Of a stretch of DNA of 64,000 nt, positions 1-10,333 are shown piece by piece (position 1 is the stretch's first letter; each line of letters begins with the position of its first letter). Location: contig JAMPIV010022935.1 in assembly GCA_024509875.1 (NCBI GenBank), forward strand, positions 124,001 to 188,000, read 5' to 3'. The stretch comes from Oreohelix idahoensis (lineage: Eukaryota > Mollusca > Gastropoda > Stylommatophora > Oreohelicidae). The notes under the pieces are model-generated. The model was not told the DNA's origin. It saw only the letters and a program-made list of their open reading frames with translations, and did no database searches. The position numbers and the translations under genes were made by a program.

Positions 1-1211
1 CAACATGTTCATAATAATGTATAACGGGAATATATATATAGCTATTAATTTCCATATTATTTGATTATTTTCGACCCGACGTTTAGACTAACGGAAATTA
101 ATATTAACGATAATGTTGACAGACCGTGACATATATTCATTATAAATTATATGACGATGCGACCAGACATGAAGTGTGTGATAATGTTGTCAGACAATTC
201 TAAAACACGGATGTCCAATTATTTGTTAAATTCATCATAATGACATGACGATTAGGCTAGAGGCACAGAACTAGAATACTGTTGCCGACATTTCTATGAT
301 AAAAGTTGGTGGGTTTAACTGACATTTATAATAATTCATCGGGTTAAGCTGACGATAAATCAGTCTAAAGAATTATAATACTGCCACTGGGGCAGAGAAA
401 TATAATAAAGGACAGACAGGAGAAACTTGAATTCAAGATTAGACTCTAGACATATGATGTTAGAGACTAAAATCTGAGATGACTGGCAGAGGGACGGCTT
501 AGGGAAAGACTGCTTTCTAAAGCTAGTAAATTAATGAAGCCGTCGTATTTGTCTTCAGTCTATGGTGGAGCCTTGCACGACAGTCCAATCTCAGCGCAGA
601 ATACGGAGTCGAGCACAGAGAAGGCAAATCCGAACCATTCAAGACCTACCTGGGGCAACGTCAGGAGACCGGAGAACTAACCTCACTTCACTATCAGCCA
701 GGGGCTGAAAAGCTAAGTCCCACGAAAAAGGGAACTCACCTAATCAATGCCACATATGTTTGTCATCCATGATGAAAAACACTTGAATTGTGAGACACAT
801 AATACATACAGCAGACACTAATTCCATCGACAATACTATCATTCACCATCTATTCATTTTATTGCAATAAACCAATTGGGTGTATATACTGTACCCCACG
901 CTTTGTTCCTTCCATTAGATGTTGAATATTGTCTATGTTTATCTTCCTTTATAAGGGAGGGGGGGCTCGTAAAATATAATATAAATTAAAGAATAATAAT
1001 AATAGATAACTGAGAAGGGGACGACGGTAGCGAGAGACCAAATATCTCCTTACAATCTTTTCCAGACCTGTCGAGTTAGGAGGAGAATTTACCCTCTTCG
1101 TCACCCTTCGGAAGTGGGAAAACCCAGCAGGGATTCCTTGAGCCAAATCTTCCACATCAGATCTATTATTTCCTCTAAATAATTCTCTTATCCTTTAAAC
1201 GCTACGTGACA
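1..1211 (+). repeat. 5' LTR of element A (first 4 bases outside window)
   Basis: This matches 4338-5548 almost base for base. It ends in ...CGTGACA, immediately before a primer-binding-site-like TGG. An AATAAA at 866-871 next to a CCAATTGG palindrome is a candidate polyadenylation signal. The minus-strand open frame over 949-1155 is present in both LTRs only because the LTRs are copies; it has no recognisable domain. Confidence 0.9.
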
Positions 1212-1212
1212 C

Positions 1213-1230
1213 TGGTGTCTCGGTCCGGGA
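1213..1230 (+). promoter_or_regulatory. Putative tRNA primer binding site of element A
   Basis: One base after the LTR end the sequence reads TGGTGTCTCGGTCC..., followed by GGGATTTGAAC, which resembles the complement of a tRNA 3' end (CCA, acceptor stem, then a T-loop-like TTCAAAT). The position is right for minus-strand priming. I could not assign the tRNA species, and the acceptor/T-arm spacing looks one base off. Confidence 0.45.
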
Positions 1231-1570
1231 TTTGAACTTATGTATTTTATCATACCTCTGGGATAGTATCATCCATTCAGTCATTACAGTATACCATTTT
1301 AACACATGTATTTTCACACAGTGAGCTCTAGAAAGACAGAAAACATTTTTTCTAGAATTTCAGGCATTGATTGGTGAATCCCTTTATTTATGTTGTATTT
1401 AATTAAGTTAGTTCATGATTTGTATTTCATTGAATTACAGACCTTAAGTCTCCATAACTGTAGTAATTTCATTCTACAGCAGTCTGATAAATAATTAGTA
1501 TTTACTTGTTGTTAGAAATACTATTGGAAGGTAGCACTAGCTTACTCAGTGTGGACTTTAACTGCAAAAG

Positions 1571-2740
1571 ATGGCTGAAATAGTTAAGCTTAAGGCAGTA
1601 CTAGGGGAGGCCGGTCGAGATCTAGGTTATAGTGGGGTGGACCTTGCAAATTATGTCAGTGTTGAGACTGATAAGTATTACGCTCGAGAAACAGCGAAAG
1701 CTGAAAGAGAAGAGCGAATAAAGTTAGCAGAAATAGATGAGAGGATAAAAGCTGTAGACGCTAGAGAAAGAAGCGAGAGAGAGATGAACGCGAGCATGCA
1801 TTGAAGATGAAGCAGTTAGAGATGCAGGGACAAGCTCAAAGAGTTGAACCGGTAGCCGGTGCGACAGCATCTACCTCCTCAGGCAACCTATCGCCACGGT
1901 CAGATGATATGCCTTCCTTGCACACAGGGGGCACAGGACCTTTGCCATCCTCACTCATGTCAACTTTGGGACCCTTGACGTTTCCATTTGAAGCTTTCTC
2001 GGAACAAGCCGACTCGATTGATAGGTATCTGGACAAATTTGAGAAGTTTGCCACCACGTTTGGTTTGGAGAAGAACAAATGGAACCTGAAACTGTCGCAA
2101 GGGCTTAGAGGAACTGCTTATGACGTGTATAGCAAGCTTCCTCCAGGTTTACAGGATGACTACGACTCTCTGAAAAAGGCACTATTGGTTCGTTATGAGC
2201 TACATGCTGACGCCTATAGGAAGAGGTTCCGTAACTCTAGGAGGGAAGTCGGAGAGAACTTTGCTCAATTTGCCGCTAGACTGGATTCCTACGTGGAGAA
2301 GTGGGGTGCCCTAGGGAATTTTACTCATGATTGGGAAGGCCTGAAGGAAATGGTCATGATCGAACAACTGAAGGACACCATGACTTCCGACATGAGGAGA
2401 TTCCTTCAGAGAATGGGGCCAGCACTTTAGAATCCATCGTCCAGTTGGCGGAACGTTATCAGGCAGCGCTAACAGAGAATGACCCATCCCGGTGGAACCA
2501 ACCGGAAGAATTATCGAGGCCGACACCTCAGACACACTTGGACCCCCAATTGAATCTACCTTACCACAACTTCAAAAAACATGACAAGCCAGACTACAAG
2601 ACTACTCAGAGATCAGCTTTCCAGCCTCAGAGGCGGGGAGAAAAGTGGTGTAAGACGTGCAAAATGAGCAACCACAATACTGCCGAGTGCAGAAGGAAAA
2701 ACCCCCCACATCATGTTGCATGTTTGCAGGTGAGGGCTGT
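1571..2740 (+). pseudogene. gag: gag of element A, frameshifted
   Basis: Gag builds the particle that packages element RNA. The start at 1571 (MAEIVKLKAVLG...) opens a charged, coiled-coil-like N-terminus rich in E/R/K. The frame closes at TGA 1802-1804, but the same protein continues in another frame from about 1790 to 2430 (gag core, ...YLDKFEKFATTFGLEK...). It then moves to a third frame near 2420 (STLESIVQLAERYQAAL...). A CCHC zinc knuckle of the form CX2CX4HX4C (CKTCKMSNHNTAEC) lies near 2650-2690 and would bind RNA. At least two single-base frameshifts therefore break the gene. The knuckle and core position agree with Ty3/gypsy gag; the family call is secure, and the exact shift points are approximate. 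Confidence 0.8.
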
Positions 2741-3663
2741 TGACAGGAAGGAACTGACAGTGAGTCAGAATAGCCTCCATCACCCACCTATACAGGAGAC
2801 AGTGACCGTGAATGGCAACCAAGTCATCGGGATGTATGACACAGGTTTGTCTTATGACGCGGTCGTTTCTTTATCTCTGGTGCACCCCGAACAACTCACC
2901 ACAGAAACAGTGGATATCCAGGGGCCACTCAAGGGAGCATTACCCATAAATTTGCCCATAGCGAAGATTCAGGTCAGTTGTCGCTATGTGGAAGGGGAGA
3001 TCAATGCTGCAGTTTTAGAGGATCCTTTCTACCCCCTGATGTTAGGGCGTAGATATGTCTTTTTTAGGAGAACCAGTAAAGCCTGTGGTTATGGCTGCCG
3101 TCCAGACCAGGTCTGACTCCAAACGCATAGAGAGGGACTCTAAGTTAGAAATTCATCCGAATAAGATGAAAAGGGCTCAAGCAGCTGATAGCACGTTGGG
3201 GCCTTGCTTTGGCAAATTGAAAAACTCACATAACCCTCGAAGAAAGGGTGACTTTTATATGGAACATGGACTCTTGCACAGGAAAGCTGGCAGAGGGCTA
3301 AAAAGTCATGGACAGCTTGTGGTGCCATCCATATATAGAAATAAAGTTATGGAATGGGGACACGGTGCTACTTTGAGTGAACACCTGGGTAATGGTGCCA
3401 CAAATCAAAGGATAGCCACCCGTTATTATTGGCCCGGCATCACAGAAGACATAGCTCGATATGTGAAGTCCTGTTCAGAGTGTAACCAGGTAACCTCAAC
3501 ACATAGGGTAAACCAGTTACAGGACCTAGGGAAGCATTGCTGCAGACGTAGGCATCCAAAGAAAACCAGGAAGAAAACCAGAATACATACCTGGGAAGAA
3601 CAACGTAGGGGCAGGTTTTTTGAGCCGACATCCGGACGCAACCTAGGAGATATGAGAAACTGA
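2741..3663 (+). pseudogene. pol: Aspartic protease plus integrase H2C2 domain of element A, truncated pol
   Basis: The first part carries a retropepsin-like active site (MYDTG near 2830-2845) and the later PLMLGRR segment where the second flap/ILG motif is expected. After a frameshift near 3055 comes a short linker (AAVQTRS...). An integrase zinc-binding HHCC domain follows at about 3300-3490: H, H, then YYWPGITEDIARYVKSC and CSEC. Past about 3500 the reading becomes basic low-information sequence and ends at a stop at 3661-3663. The integrase core, RT and RNase H are missing. Protease running straight into H2C2 is what an integrase-first pol would look like after loss of its 3' part; a deletion joining PR to IN in a standard-order element is the alternative. 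Confidence 0.75.
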
Positions 3664-4333
3664 AAAAGAAGAGGAAGACAGGACCAGAGGAGTTGGATGG
3701 AACGTCAAACTTGAGGAGGGGCTTGTGTGACAACTTGCCCAATCTTCTCTTCATTTTTATTATTATTTACGTGACATCGCTTTTTCTCATCCTCAATGCA
3801 TGATCGCAAAGTCCCGGGAATTGTCACTTGCGGAAAATCTCCTAGCGTTCGGTATTTTCTCCTCGCTATTTTTAGATACGACGTCATTGTTGACCACTGA
3901 CCTCGGTAGATAGAACCAGTATAGGCCACTTTAGGAAAACATCACGTGACTTTTAACATTATTGATTGGAGCGTCTAAACGAGGCTAAGATCACATGATG
4001 CACGCTACGGATCACGTGTCCAAGCGGAAATGACCCGCTAAAAGGCGGCAAAGCCAGCATTTTGTCACTTGCCCAGGAACCCTCAAGAAAGCTAGGTCTA
4101 ACCCAGATATCGGCGAATTCTCGCATTAAAAGCACTGAAGCCACGTGCCTAAATTGCGGGTTAGCGTCCATCTTTGAGTAGGTAAGTGAAATCTCGCTAG
4201 AATATAATGTGATGAAATGTGTAGTACCTTGCAAAATCGACGCAAGATTGGTATGTTTGCTTTATTCATATTTTTGTTTTACGATCACATCCAGCCACAT
4301 GTGATCGGGTATATTTTATGATCCCACGGGATA
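3664..4333 (+). other. Non-coding 3' region of element A
   Basis: No supported coding. Three CACGTG hexamers occur within about 200 bp (near 3944, 4013 and 4142). An inverted CACATG/CATGTG motif lies just before the 3' LTR. A classical polypurine tract is not obvious at the LTR boundary. Confidence 0.5.
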
Positions 4334-5548
4334 TGTACAACATGTTCATAATAATGTATAACGGGAATATATATATAGCTATTAATTTCCATATTATTTG
4401 ATTATTTTCGACCCGACGTTTAGACTAACGGAAATTAATATTAACGATAATGTTGACAGACCGTGACATATATTCATTATAAATTATATGACGATGCGAC
4501 CAGACATAAAGTGTGTGATAATGTTGTCAGACAATTCTAAAACACGGATGTCCAATTATTTGTTAAATTCATCATAATGACATGACGATTAGGCTAGAGG
4601 CACAGAACTAGAATACTGTTGCCGACATTTCTATGATAAAAGTTGGTGGGTTTAACTGACATTTATAATAATTCATCGGGTTAAGCTGACGATAAATCAG
4701 TCTAAAGAATTATAATACTGCCACTGGGGCAGAGAAATATAATAAAGGACAGACAGGAGAAACTTGAATTCAAGATTAGACTCTAGACATATGATGTTAG
4801 AGACTAAAATCTGAGATGACTGGCAGAGGGACGGCTTAGGGAAAGACTGCTTTCTAAAGCTAGTAAATTAATGAAGCCGTCGTATTTGTCTTCAGTCTAT
4901 GGTGGAGCCTTGCACGACAGTCCAATCTCAGCGCAGAATACGGAGTCGAGCACAGAGAAGGCAAATCCGAACCATTCAAGACCTACCTGGGGCAACGTCA
5001 GGAGACCGGAGAACTAACCTCACTTCACTATCAGCCAGGGGCTGAAAAGCTAAGTCCCACGAAAAAGGGAACTCACCTAATCAATGCCACATATGTTTGT
5101 CATCCATGATGAAAAACACTTGAATTGTGAGACACATAATACATACAGCAGACACTAATTCCATCGACAATACTATCATTCACCATCTATTCATTTTATT
5201 GCAATAAACCAATTGGGTGTATATACTGTACCCCACGCTTTGTTCCTTCCATTAGATGTTGAATATTGTCTATGTTTATCTTCCTTTATAAGGGAGGGGG
5301 GGGGGCTCGTAAAATATAATATAAATTAAAGAATAATAATAATAGATAACTGAGAAGGGGACGACGGTAGCGAGAGACCAAATATCTCCTTACAATCTTT
5401 TCCAGACCTGACGAGTTTGGAGAATTTACCCTCTTCGTCACCCTTCGGAAGTGGGAAAACCCAGCAGGGATTCCTTGAGCCAAATCTTCCACATCAGATC
5501 TATTATTTCCTCTAAATAATTCTCTTATCCTTTAAACGCTACGTGACA
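4334..5548 (+). repeat. 3' LTR of element A
   Basis: Begins TGTACAACATG and ends ACGTGACA, a canonical TG...CA repeat of 1215 bp. It is nearly identical to the 5' LTR. The flank changes abruptly at 5549 into a minisatellite. Confidence 0.92.
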
Positions 5549-6170
5549 GCAAACTCCCTTACTGATATCTGTAATTGTTGGCATTCTAACAGACTAGTAT
5601 ATGTAATTATTGGCATACTCACATACTAGTATATGTAATTATTGGCATACTCACATACTGGTATATGTAATTGTTGGCAAACTCACTTACTGATATCTGT
5701 AATTGTTGGCATTCTAACAGACTAGTATATGTAATTATTGGCATACTCACATACTAGTATATGTAATTATTGGCATACTCACGTACTGGTATATGAGGAT
5801 GAAAGGATACAGTATACATGATGAGAGAGAGAGAGAGGAAGGGCAGAATGTCAGACGTGCCTGCGTGCCCAATTCTTAACCCTTTGAAAATAAAGTTCGT
5901 TTGTTTGTATATGTAATTGTTGACATACTCACACACTGGTATATGTAGTTATTGGCACACTCACATACTAGTTTATGTAATTGATGGCATACTCACATAC
6001 TGGTATATGTAATTGTTGACACACTGACACGCCGAGATATGTAATTGTTGGCATCACATACTGGTTTATGTGTGTATATAAGAGCTGGTTTAAGTCTCTA
6101 CTGGGGTATAACTGAAGATGCGTGTAATTGTTGAAGTTTGTAAGTGTTGAACTATGCAATTGGCGTGCAT
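5549..6170. repeat. 32-bp minisatellite with 128-bp higher-order period
   Basis: Units of about 32 bp (...TATATGTAATTRTTGGCA...) repeat from the element A boundary to about 6170, becoming degenerate rightwards. A block beginning GCAAACTC at 5549 recurs at 5677, giving a four-unit, 128-bp higher-order repeat. A non-repeat stretch with (GA)n interrupts the array around 5795-5900. Confidence 0.85.
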
Positions 6171-6578
6171 GTAAAATGATGGTGGATACAACTGTGGCAT
6201 ATATAATTACTGATGTATGTAAACATTGATGTATATAATTACTGCTCTACGTTGGGTTTACTGGCTGCTCATTGGGGGACAAAAAATGTAATGTCTGTAT
6301 TTATTATCACAGAAAAATGTAATATTTATCACAAAAAAGAGCATTTGTAAAAGACTGAACATTGTTAACAGAAATAACATTTGGAATAGATAAGGAATAA
6401 ATGTCTGGTCTTCGAAAAATATATGCTAGACAAATAAAGCATTCGTTGACACTGTCACATTACATTCTCAGTCAACAAAAATGATCATATCCTGCTCTCA
6501 AAAGCATTTATCAAGTTTCTATATCTAATAAAAATATGATCTTTAATCAAGAATCTCAACAAATGTGGCTAGATCCAG

Positions 6579-6986
6579 TTAATATGTAGACTTGACATAA
6601 AAGTCATTGGAACTTTTGTTGACACGGTCAGCATTAAATCTAAAAATAAAATCATAGGGGTAAGGTTTCTTTGGTGCTGAAATGTCATCAAGTTGATGCA
6701 TCTCCTTTTGGGTCAGGCTCCATCCATTAGCTCCCAAGTTGTCGTCAAGCTGAGTTAAAGATGTGGCTCCTGTGATGACTGAAGACACAACATCTCTCTG
6801 TAGCAGCCACCGAATGGCAACCTGGGGCGCAGTCCGAGAGTGTTTCTTTGCTATGGCTTCTACAGCTTCTATGATGTCAAATGTCTTATCATCAATAGTA
6901 GTCCAGAATGGAGCAGATTGCGTAGCTTTAGATTTGTTATCTGCCACCCAGCCAATCCTTCCTTCTGTGGGCTTGACTCCTCTGTC
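6579..6986 (-). CDS. Last exon of an aldo/keto reductase family gene
   Basis: The minus-strand translation contains the C-terminal quarter of an NADPH-dependent aldo/keto reductase. It has ...RIGWVADNKSKATQS..., then EAIAKKHSRTAPQVAIRWLL and SSVITGATSLTQLDDNL, the usual cofactor-binding end of the (beta/alpha)8 barrel, followed by LTQKEMHQLDDIS and the stop TAA at 6579-6581. The open frame continues upstream of the first Met to a splice-acceptor-like ATAG directly before 6986, so this is a terminal exon and not a short gene. The closest group I know is the invertebrate reductases named after bacterial YajO. Upstream exons are not visible before the palindromic element at 7.3 kb. It is the only host coding sequence recognised here; an isolated dead exon remains possible. 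Confidence 0.75.
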   Translation of the reverse strand, partial: DRGVKPTEGRIGWVADNKSKATQSAPFWTTIDDKTFDIIEAVEAIAKKHSRTAPQVAIRWLLQRDVVSSVITGATSLTQLDDNLGANGWSLTQKEMHQLDDISAPKKPYPYDFIFRFNADRVNKSSNDFYVKSTY

Positions 6987-7314
6987 CTATATTGGTGATT
7001 TTGTCATAACAATATATCATGCCCGCTTTTATTGAAAGAAACTATACTTTTTTGTCGGCTGCTTGGTAGACGTTTAGTTTCTCAAGTGTGCTAAATTGCG
7101 AGTATAATTGCTCTGGTTTTCTGTAGCGAAAACATATTAATTTGTTCCTTACTTTATTTATATAAGATAAGAAAAATGTGTAATTACCGTAGTTTTATTC
7201 TGAAAGATTCTGAGGTAAAGGCCATCTTATTCTTTCTGCTTCGGGCCTTCAGCTCAAAGTAATCTCATCCAATACCATAATTCCCGCCGTAAGTACGTCG
7301 GTCGGTCGGTCACA
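6987..7314. other. Probable intron of the aldo/keto reductase gene; nothing else seen
   Basis: The stretch right of the acceptor site has no long open frame or recognised repeat. A short GTCG/GGTC run occurs near 7298-7310. Confidence 0.35.
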
Positions 7315-7796
7315 TCATGCACACCGTCATTTGCGCACTTTTCTATTTTCGAGAGAGTACATTAACTTTCAACCACAGCTAATAGGTGAAACTATGGTTG
7401 AAAGTTAGACAATAATTGTATTGTTTCTCTATGTACTCTCCCGAAAATAGAAAAGTGCGCAAATCTTCTTCTTCTTCTTCGTTCGTCCTGAAAAGGACGG
7501 TGGTTGCGTTGTGTCTGTTTACGCCTAAGCTGTGATATCTGCACCTTTCGGTCGACACATCCGACTTCTGCACGGCATTTTTTAGGACCGGGTTTGCCTT
7601 CCCATTTCGATCCACACTCACTCAGCCAGACTGCACAGCTGCAGACTGTTTCCAGGACCACCACATGGAGGTGGAGTGCGGTCTTGACCAGCTCTGGTTC
7701 GCTGGTCCTGACGCAGGCAGTCAAGCTATGAGTCGCTGACTGCGGTCTCTATTGCTGCGTCTTGAGGTCCCAGTGCGCAAATGACTGTGTGCATGA
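7315..7796. mobile_element. Palindromic (foldback/MITE-like) element split by a SINE
   Basis: The left arm from CATGCACACCGTC (about 7315) through GCGCACTTTTCTATTTTCGAG, GAGTAC and AACTTTCAACCA is mirrored by the right arm TGGTTGAAAGTT...GTACTC...GAAAATAGAAAAGTGCGC ending at 7464. The mirror resumes after the nested SINE with GACTGTGTGCATG (7783-7795). Without the SINE it would be a ~165-bp near-perfect hairpin. No coding. This fits a MITE or foldback element; the superfamily is unknown. Confidence 0.75.
7465..7771 (-). mobile_element. SINE-like retroposon with 11-bp target duplication
   Basis: The segment is flanked by the direct repeat AGTGCGCAAAT (7454-7464 and 7772-7782), an exact 11-bp target site duplication. 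On the minus strand it ends in a (GAA)n tail, preceded by a small hairpin (CGTCCTTTTCAGGACG). The 307-bp length, lack of a long open frame and simple-repeat 3' tail fit a SINE. The 5' part has no convincing tRNA A/B box, so its head type is unassigned; a 5'-truncated LINE end is the alternative. Confidence 0.75.
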
Positions 7797-8432
7797 ACAG
7801 TTTGATTATGGAAAGAAGCCAACAACACAATTGATAAACAGTACATGAACTGGAGACAGGAAGGTGCGGAGATGCAGATTAAATCAACAGACAATCAAGA
7901 TACTCTTCTGCCCAGTTTCATTCGGGAAACGGATTTAACTCATCATTTTCTTAAAAATAACCTTAAAATGTAAGTCTGTAATACATGTAACAGAAACAAC
8001 ATAATTAAAAACCTGTTGATTTTGACGGGTTATTGCTAGTTAGACATAAATGATCTAATTAGTTAGCTACGTCTGTATTTACTGTGTTAGTCTTGTACCA
8101 AATTTTCTGCCAACGGATTTCCCCGTTTTTCTTTTCATGTGCACAATACTGAACTTATGTGCGGCGGCATTCAACAGGACTCGATGCCGCCGCGTTATAC
8201 AGTATAACACGTGGCTCTATCTGACACTCGGAAAACAAGTTGGCCGGCAACTATGAAAGCTTGACACACTTGAGTGATATTATTACATTTAATTGTCCGA
8301 ACTGTTGTTTGCATTATCTTACAACACACCAGCCAATTTGTTTCAATGAATGTTGTATAAGTTAACTTACCATTAACAGCACATTTCGCTCTCTTTAACA
8401 CACATACTAATACACGCGCACACATGCGCGGG
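7797..8432. other. No gene or recognised repeat
   Basis: I see no coding, RNA gene or familiar element in this stretch. Confidence 0.4.
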
Positions 8433-8438
8433 CGCACG

Positions 8439-8480
<42 letters not shown>
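8433..8480. repeat. (CA)n microsatellite
   Basis: Alternating CA, preceded by a GC-rich alternating purine/pyrimidine stretch (GCGCGGGCGCACGC), potentially Z-forming, and ending in ATATATAT at the solo LTR. Confidence 0.95.
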
Positions 8481-8482
<2 letters not shown>

Positions 8483-8485
<3 letters not shown>

Positions 8486-9523
8486 TGAGGATTGTTTCAT
8501 GGTTTGCAAACATCTGGGTTTGAGCTCGATTCGGATGGTTGCACCATGGAACACCTTGGTTGAATAAATAAATGACATAGATCGCGTATATCGATGCATG
8601 GCGCGTGAGACATAGTTACGACAGTTTTATGTGTGGCCTTGAGCCTTATGGCAGTGTTTAAAATGTGTGGCATGGCCACTTATCCAAAGTGTTTTGAAAT
8701 GTGTGGCATGGCCACTTATTCAAGTGTATACTAGTGTAGAACTAGAAAAATATATTACGGTAATGTAAAGCCGGTAACCTAATGTGTAAGGACCATTGAG
8801 TCCGAATATATCTATATGTCGGTAATATAACCGCAATCATTGTTAGGATTAACGTAAGTCGTAAAATATGAAACGCAGTTAGAATATATAAGGCTGATAG
8901 AGCCTGTCTGTGCAAGCCAAATTGAAGTAAGCATATGTCTAAGTTCTCGTGATATATATATTGGGCAGCGACCCTATGAGAACTATTAACAGAAGGAATA
9001 TTTCTGTATAAATAATAAGAATTTCAAGTATTTGGTTAGAATATATATATGGATCGTTAATGAAAATGAAAAGTAACAGACGTGTAATGTCTGATTGAAT
9101 ATGGGCTATAAGACTGTACTTTATCAAGTGTTCTGTAACGTAAACATTCGTGTTGTTTATTCATGATGAAATTGCTAAACAGTATTAAATATACAAGTAT
9201 TTAGTCGTCAAAACGCGACTTGGTTTCCTGAAGTGTTCTACCAGTTCAATGTCGTTCTATGACTGTTAACCGTTAACCTTCAAGGGTAGGTCAAACAATA
9301 ACACTTTAATTATAGGCTAATAATAATAATAACAAATAATCACTGGCAGACAATACGAATACAAAGTGTATTGTAGAAACACTGAAACGAATATTATAAT
9401 AATTACGTAAATAAAACACGAGGTTACAGCAAGAAGATACTTCGTGATGGCAGAAGAGATGAATATAGAATACAGAAATTGAAACGTAATATCAGCCCAA
9501 TTATCCAAGCCTGGAAAGCCCAT

Positions 9524-9527
<4 letters not shown>
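8483..9527 (+). repeat. Diverged solo LTR of the element B family
   Basis: Many blocks align in order with the element B LTRs: TTGAGGA.TGTTTC at the start, GGTTGCACC, the repeated AATGTGTGGCATGGCCACTTA motif, AGTCGTCA, GTTAACC, ...CCCATAACA at the end. No internal gag or pol follows, so it is a solo LTR. It starts TATTGAGG rather than TGTTGAGG. It lies exactly between a CA and a TA microsatellite, so no target duplication can be read. Confidence 0.7.

Positions 9528-9610
<83 letters not shown>
9527..9610. repeat. (TA)n microsatellite
   Basis: Uninterrupted alternating AT of about 84 bp. Open frames across it are artefacts. Confidence 0.97.
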
Positions 9611-9614
<4 letters not shown>

Positions 9615-9830
9615 TTTGTTACAACGAAGGTGAGTTCCTGCAAGTATTTTACTCCACTTAAAGCGCTATGAGAGATATGGTACAGAACGTGAAAGGGGAT
9701 ACACCACTGACATTAGGATTACATCACAATAAATAACGGAGGAAGCAGCCTGGAAGAACCAACACAAGAACTGTAGTGTAATATATAGAATAAAAAGCAA
9801 ACAATAAAAAGCACTATATTCTATACTCAA

Positions 9831-10050
9831 CCCTGAAGGAAAGCAAAATAGAGGCCGACCAAAAACAACTTGGCGGAGAACTGTGGAGGCCGAGATGCAA
9901 AGAATGAACAAGAGCTGGGGCACTGTACGAAGGATGGCTGCCGACTGAACAAAGTGGATGAAGTTTGTTACTGCCCTACAAGACTTCAACAGGCGTGATG
10001 GCCAATGACTGCTTTGACAGTCGGTGGCTAAGAATCAAAGAAGAAGAAGA
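9831..10050 (+). mobile_element. 5'-truncated LINE 3' end with target duplication
   Basis: The sequence matches the C-terminal end of the LINE also found at 21422 and 33269: CGACCAAAAACAACTTGGCG, AGCTGGGGCACTGTACGAAGG, then GGCTAAGAATCAAAGAAGAAGAAG. Flanks ATTCTATACTCAA (9818-9830) and ATTCTGTACTCAA (10051-10063) are a 13-bp target duplication with one mismatch. Only the last ~220 bp of the LINE was copied, including a (GAA)n tail. Confidence 0.85.
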
Positions 10051-10151
10051 ATTCTGTACTCAAATTATAACCAACAAGATGTTGAACCAGGTATTTAAAT
10101 GCACAGGATAAACACCAGTTTTCTTGTTCACGGATCAAATACCAACCAAGT

Positions 10152-10155
10152 TCTC

Positions 10156-10210
<55 letters not shown>

Positions 10211-10227
10211 TAAACACACACGCATAC

Positions 10228-10300
<73 letters not shown>

Positions 10301-10333
10301 CACACACACACACACACATGTATGCATGTGTGT
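10152..10333. repeat. Compound microsatellite (CT)n-(GT)n-(TA)n-(CA)n
   Basis: Consecutive blocks of CT, GT, TA and CA with short joints. All overlapping open frames here are low-complexity artefacts. Confidence 0.95.

Larger units (their letters stand above)
1..5548 (+). mobile_element. LTR retrotransposon A (Ty3/gypsy-type, internally deleted)
   Basis: A 1.2-kb direct repeat (1-1211 and 4334-5548) encloses about 3.1 kb of internal sequence with gag, an aspartic protease and an integrase zinc-binding domain, which defines an LTR retrotransposon. RT, RNase H and the integrase catalytic core are absent, so the copy is non-autonomous. The two LTRs differ at only a few places by eye (a G-run length, a 3-bp indel, scattered substitutions), implying recent insertion despite the coding damage. 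The first four bases of the 5' LTR (TGTA) lie outside the window, so the left target duplication cannot be examined. The element ends directly against a minisatellite. Confidence 0.9.

Noticed and set aside
949..1155. 68-codon minus-strand frame in the element A LTR, also at 5286-5492
   Set aside because: Repeated because the LTRs are duplicates; no domain or conserved start context.
9317..9661. Frames across the (TA)n tract
   Set aside because: Dinucleotide-repeat translation, no domain.
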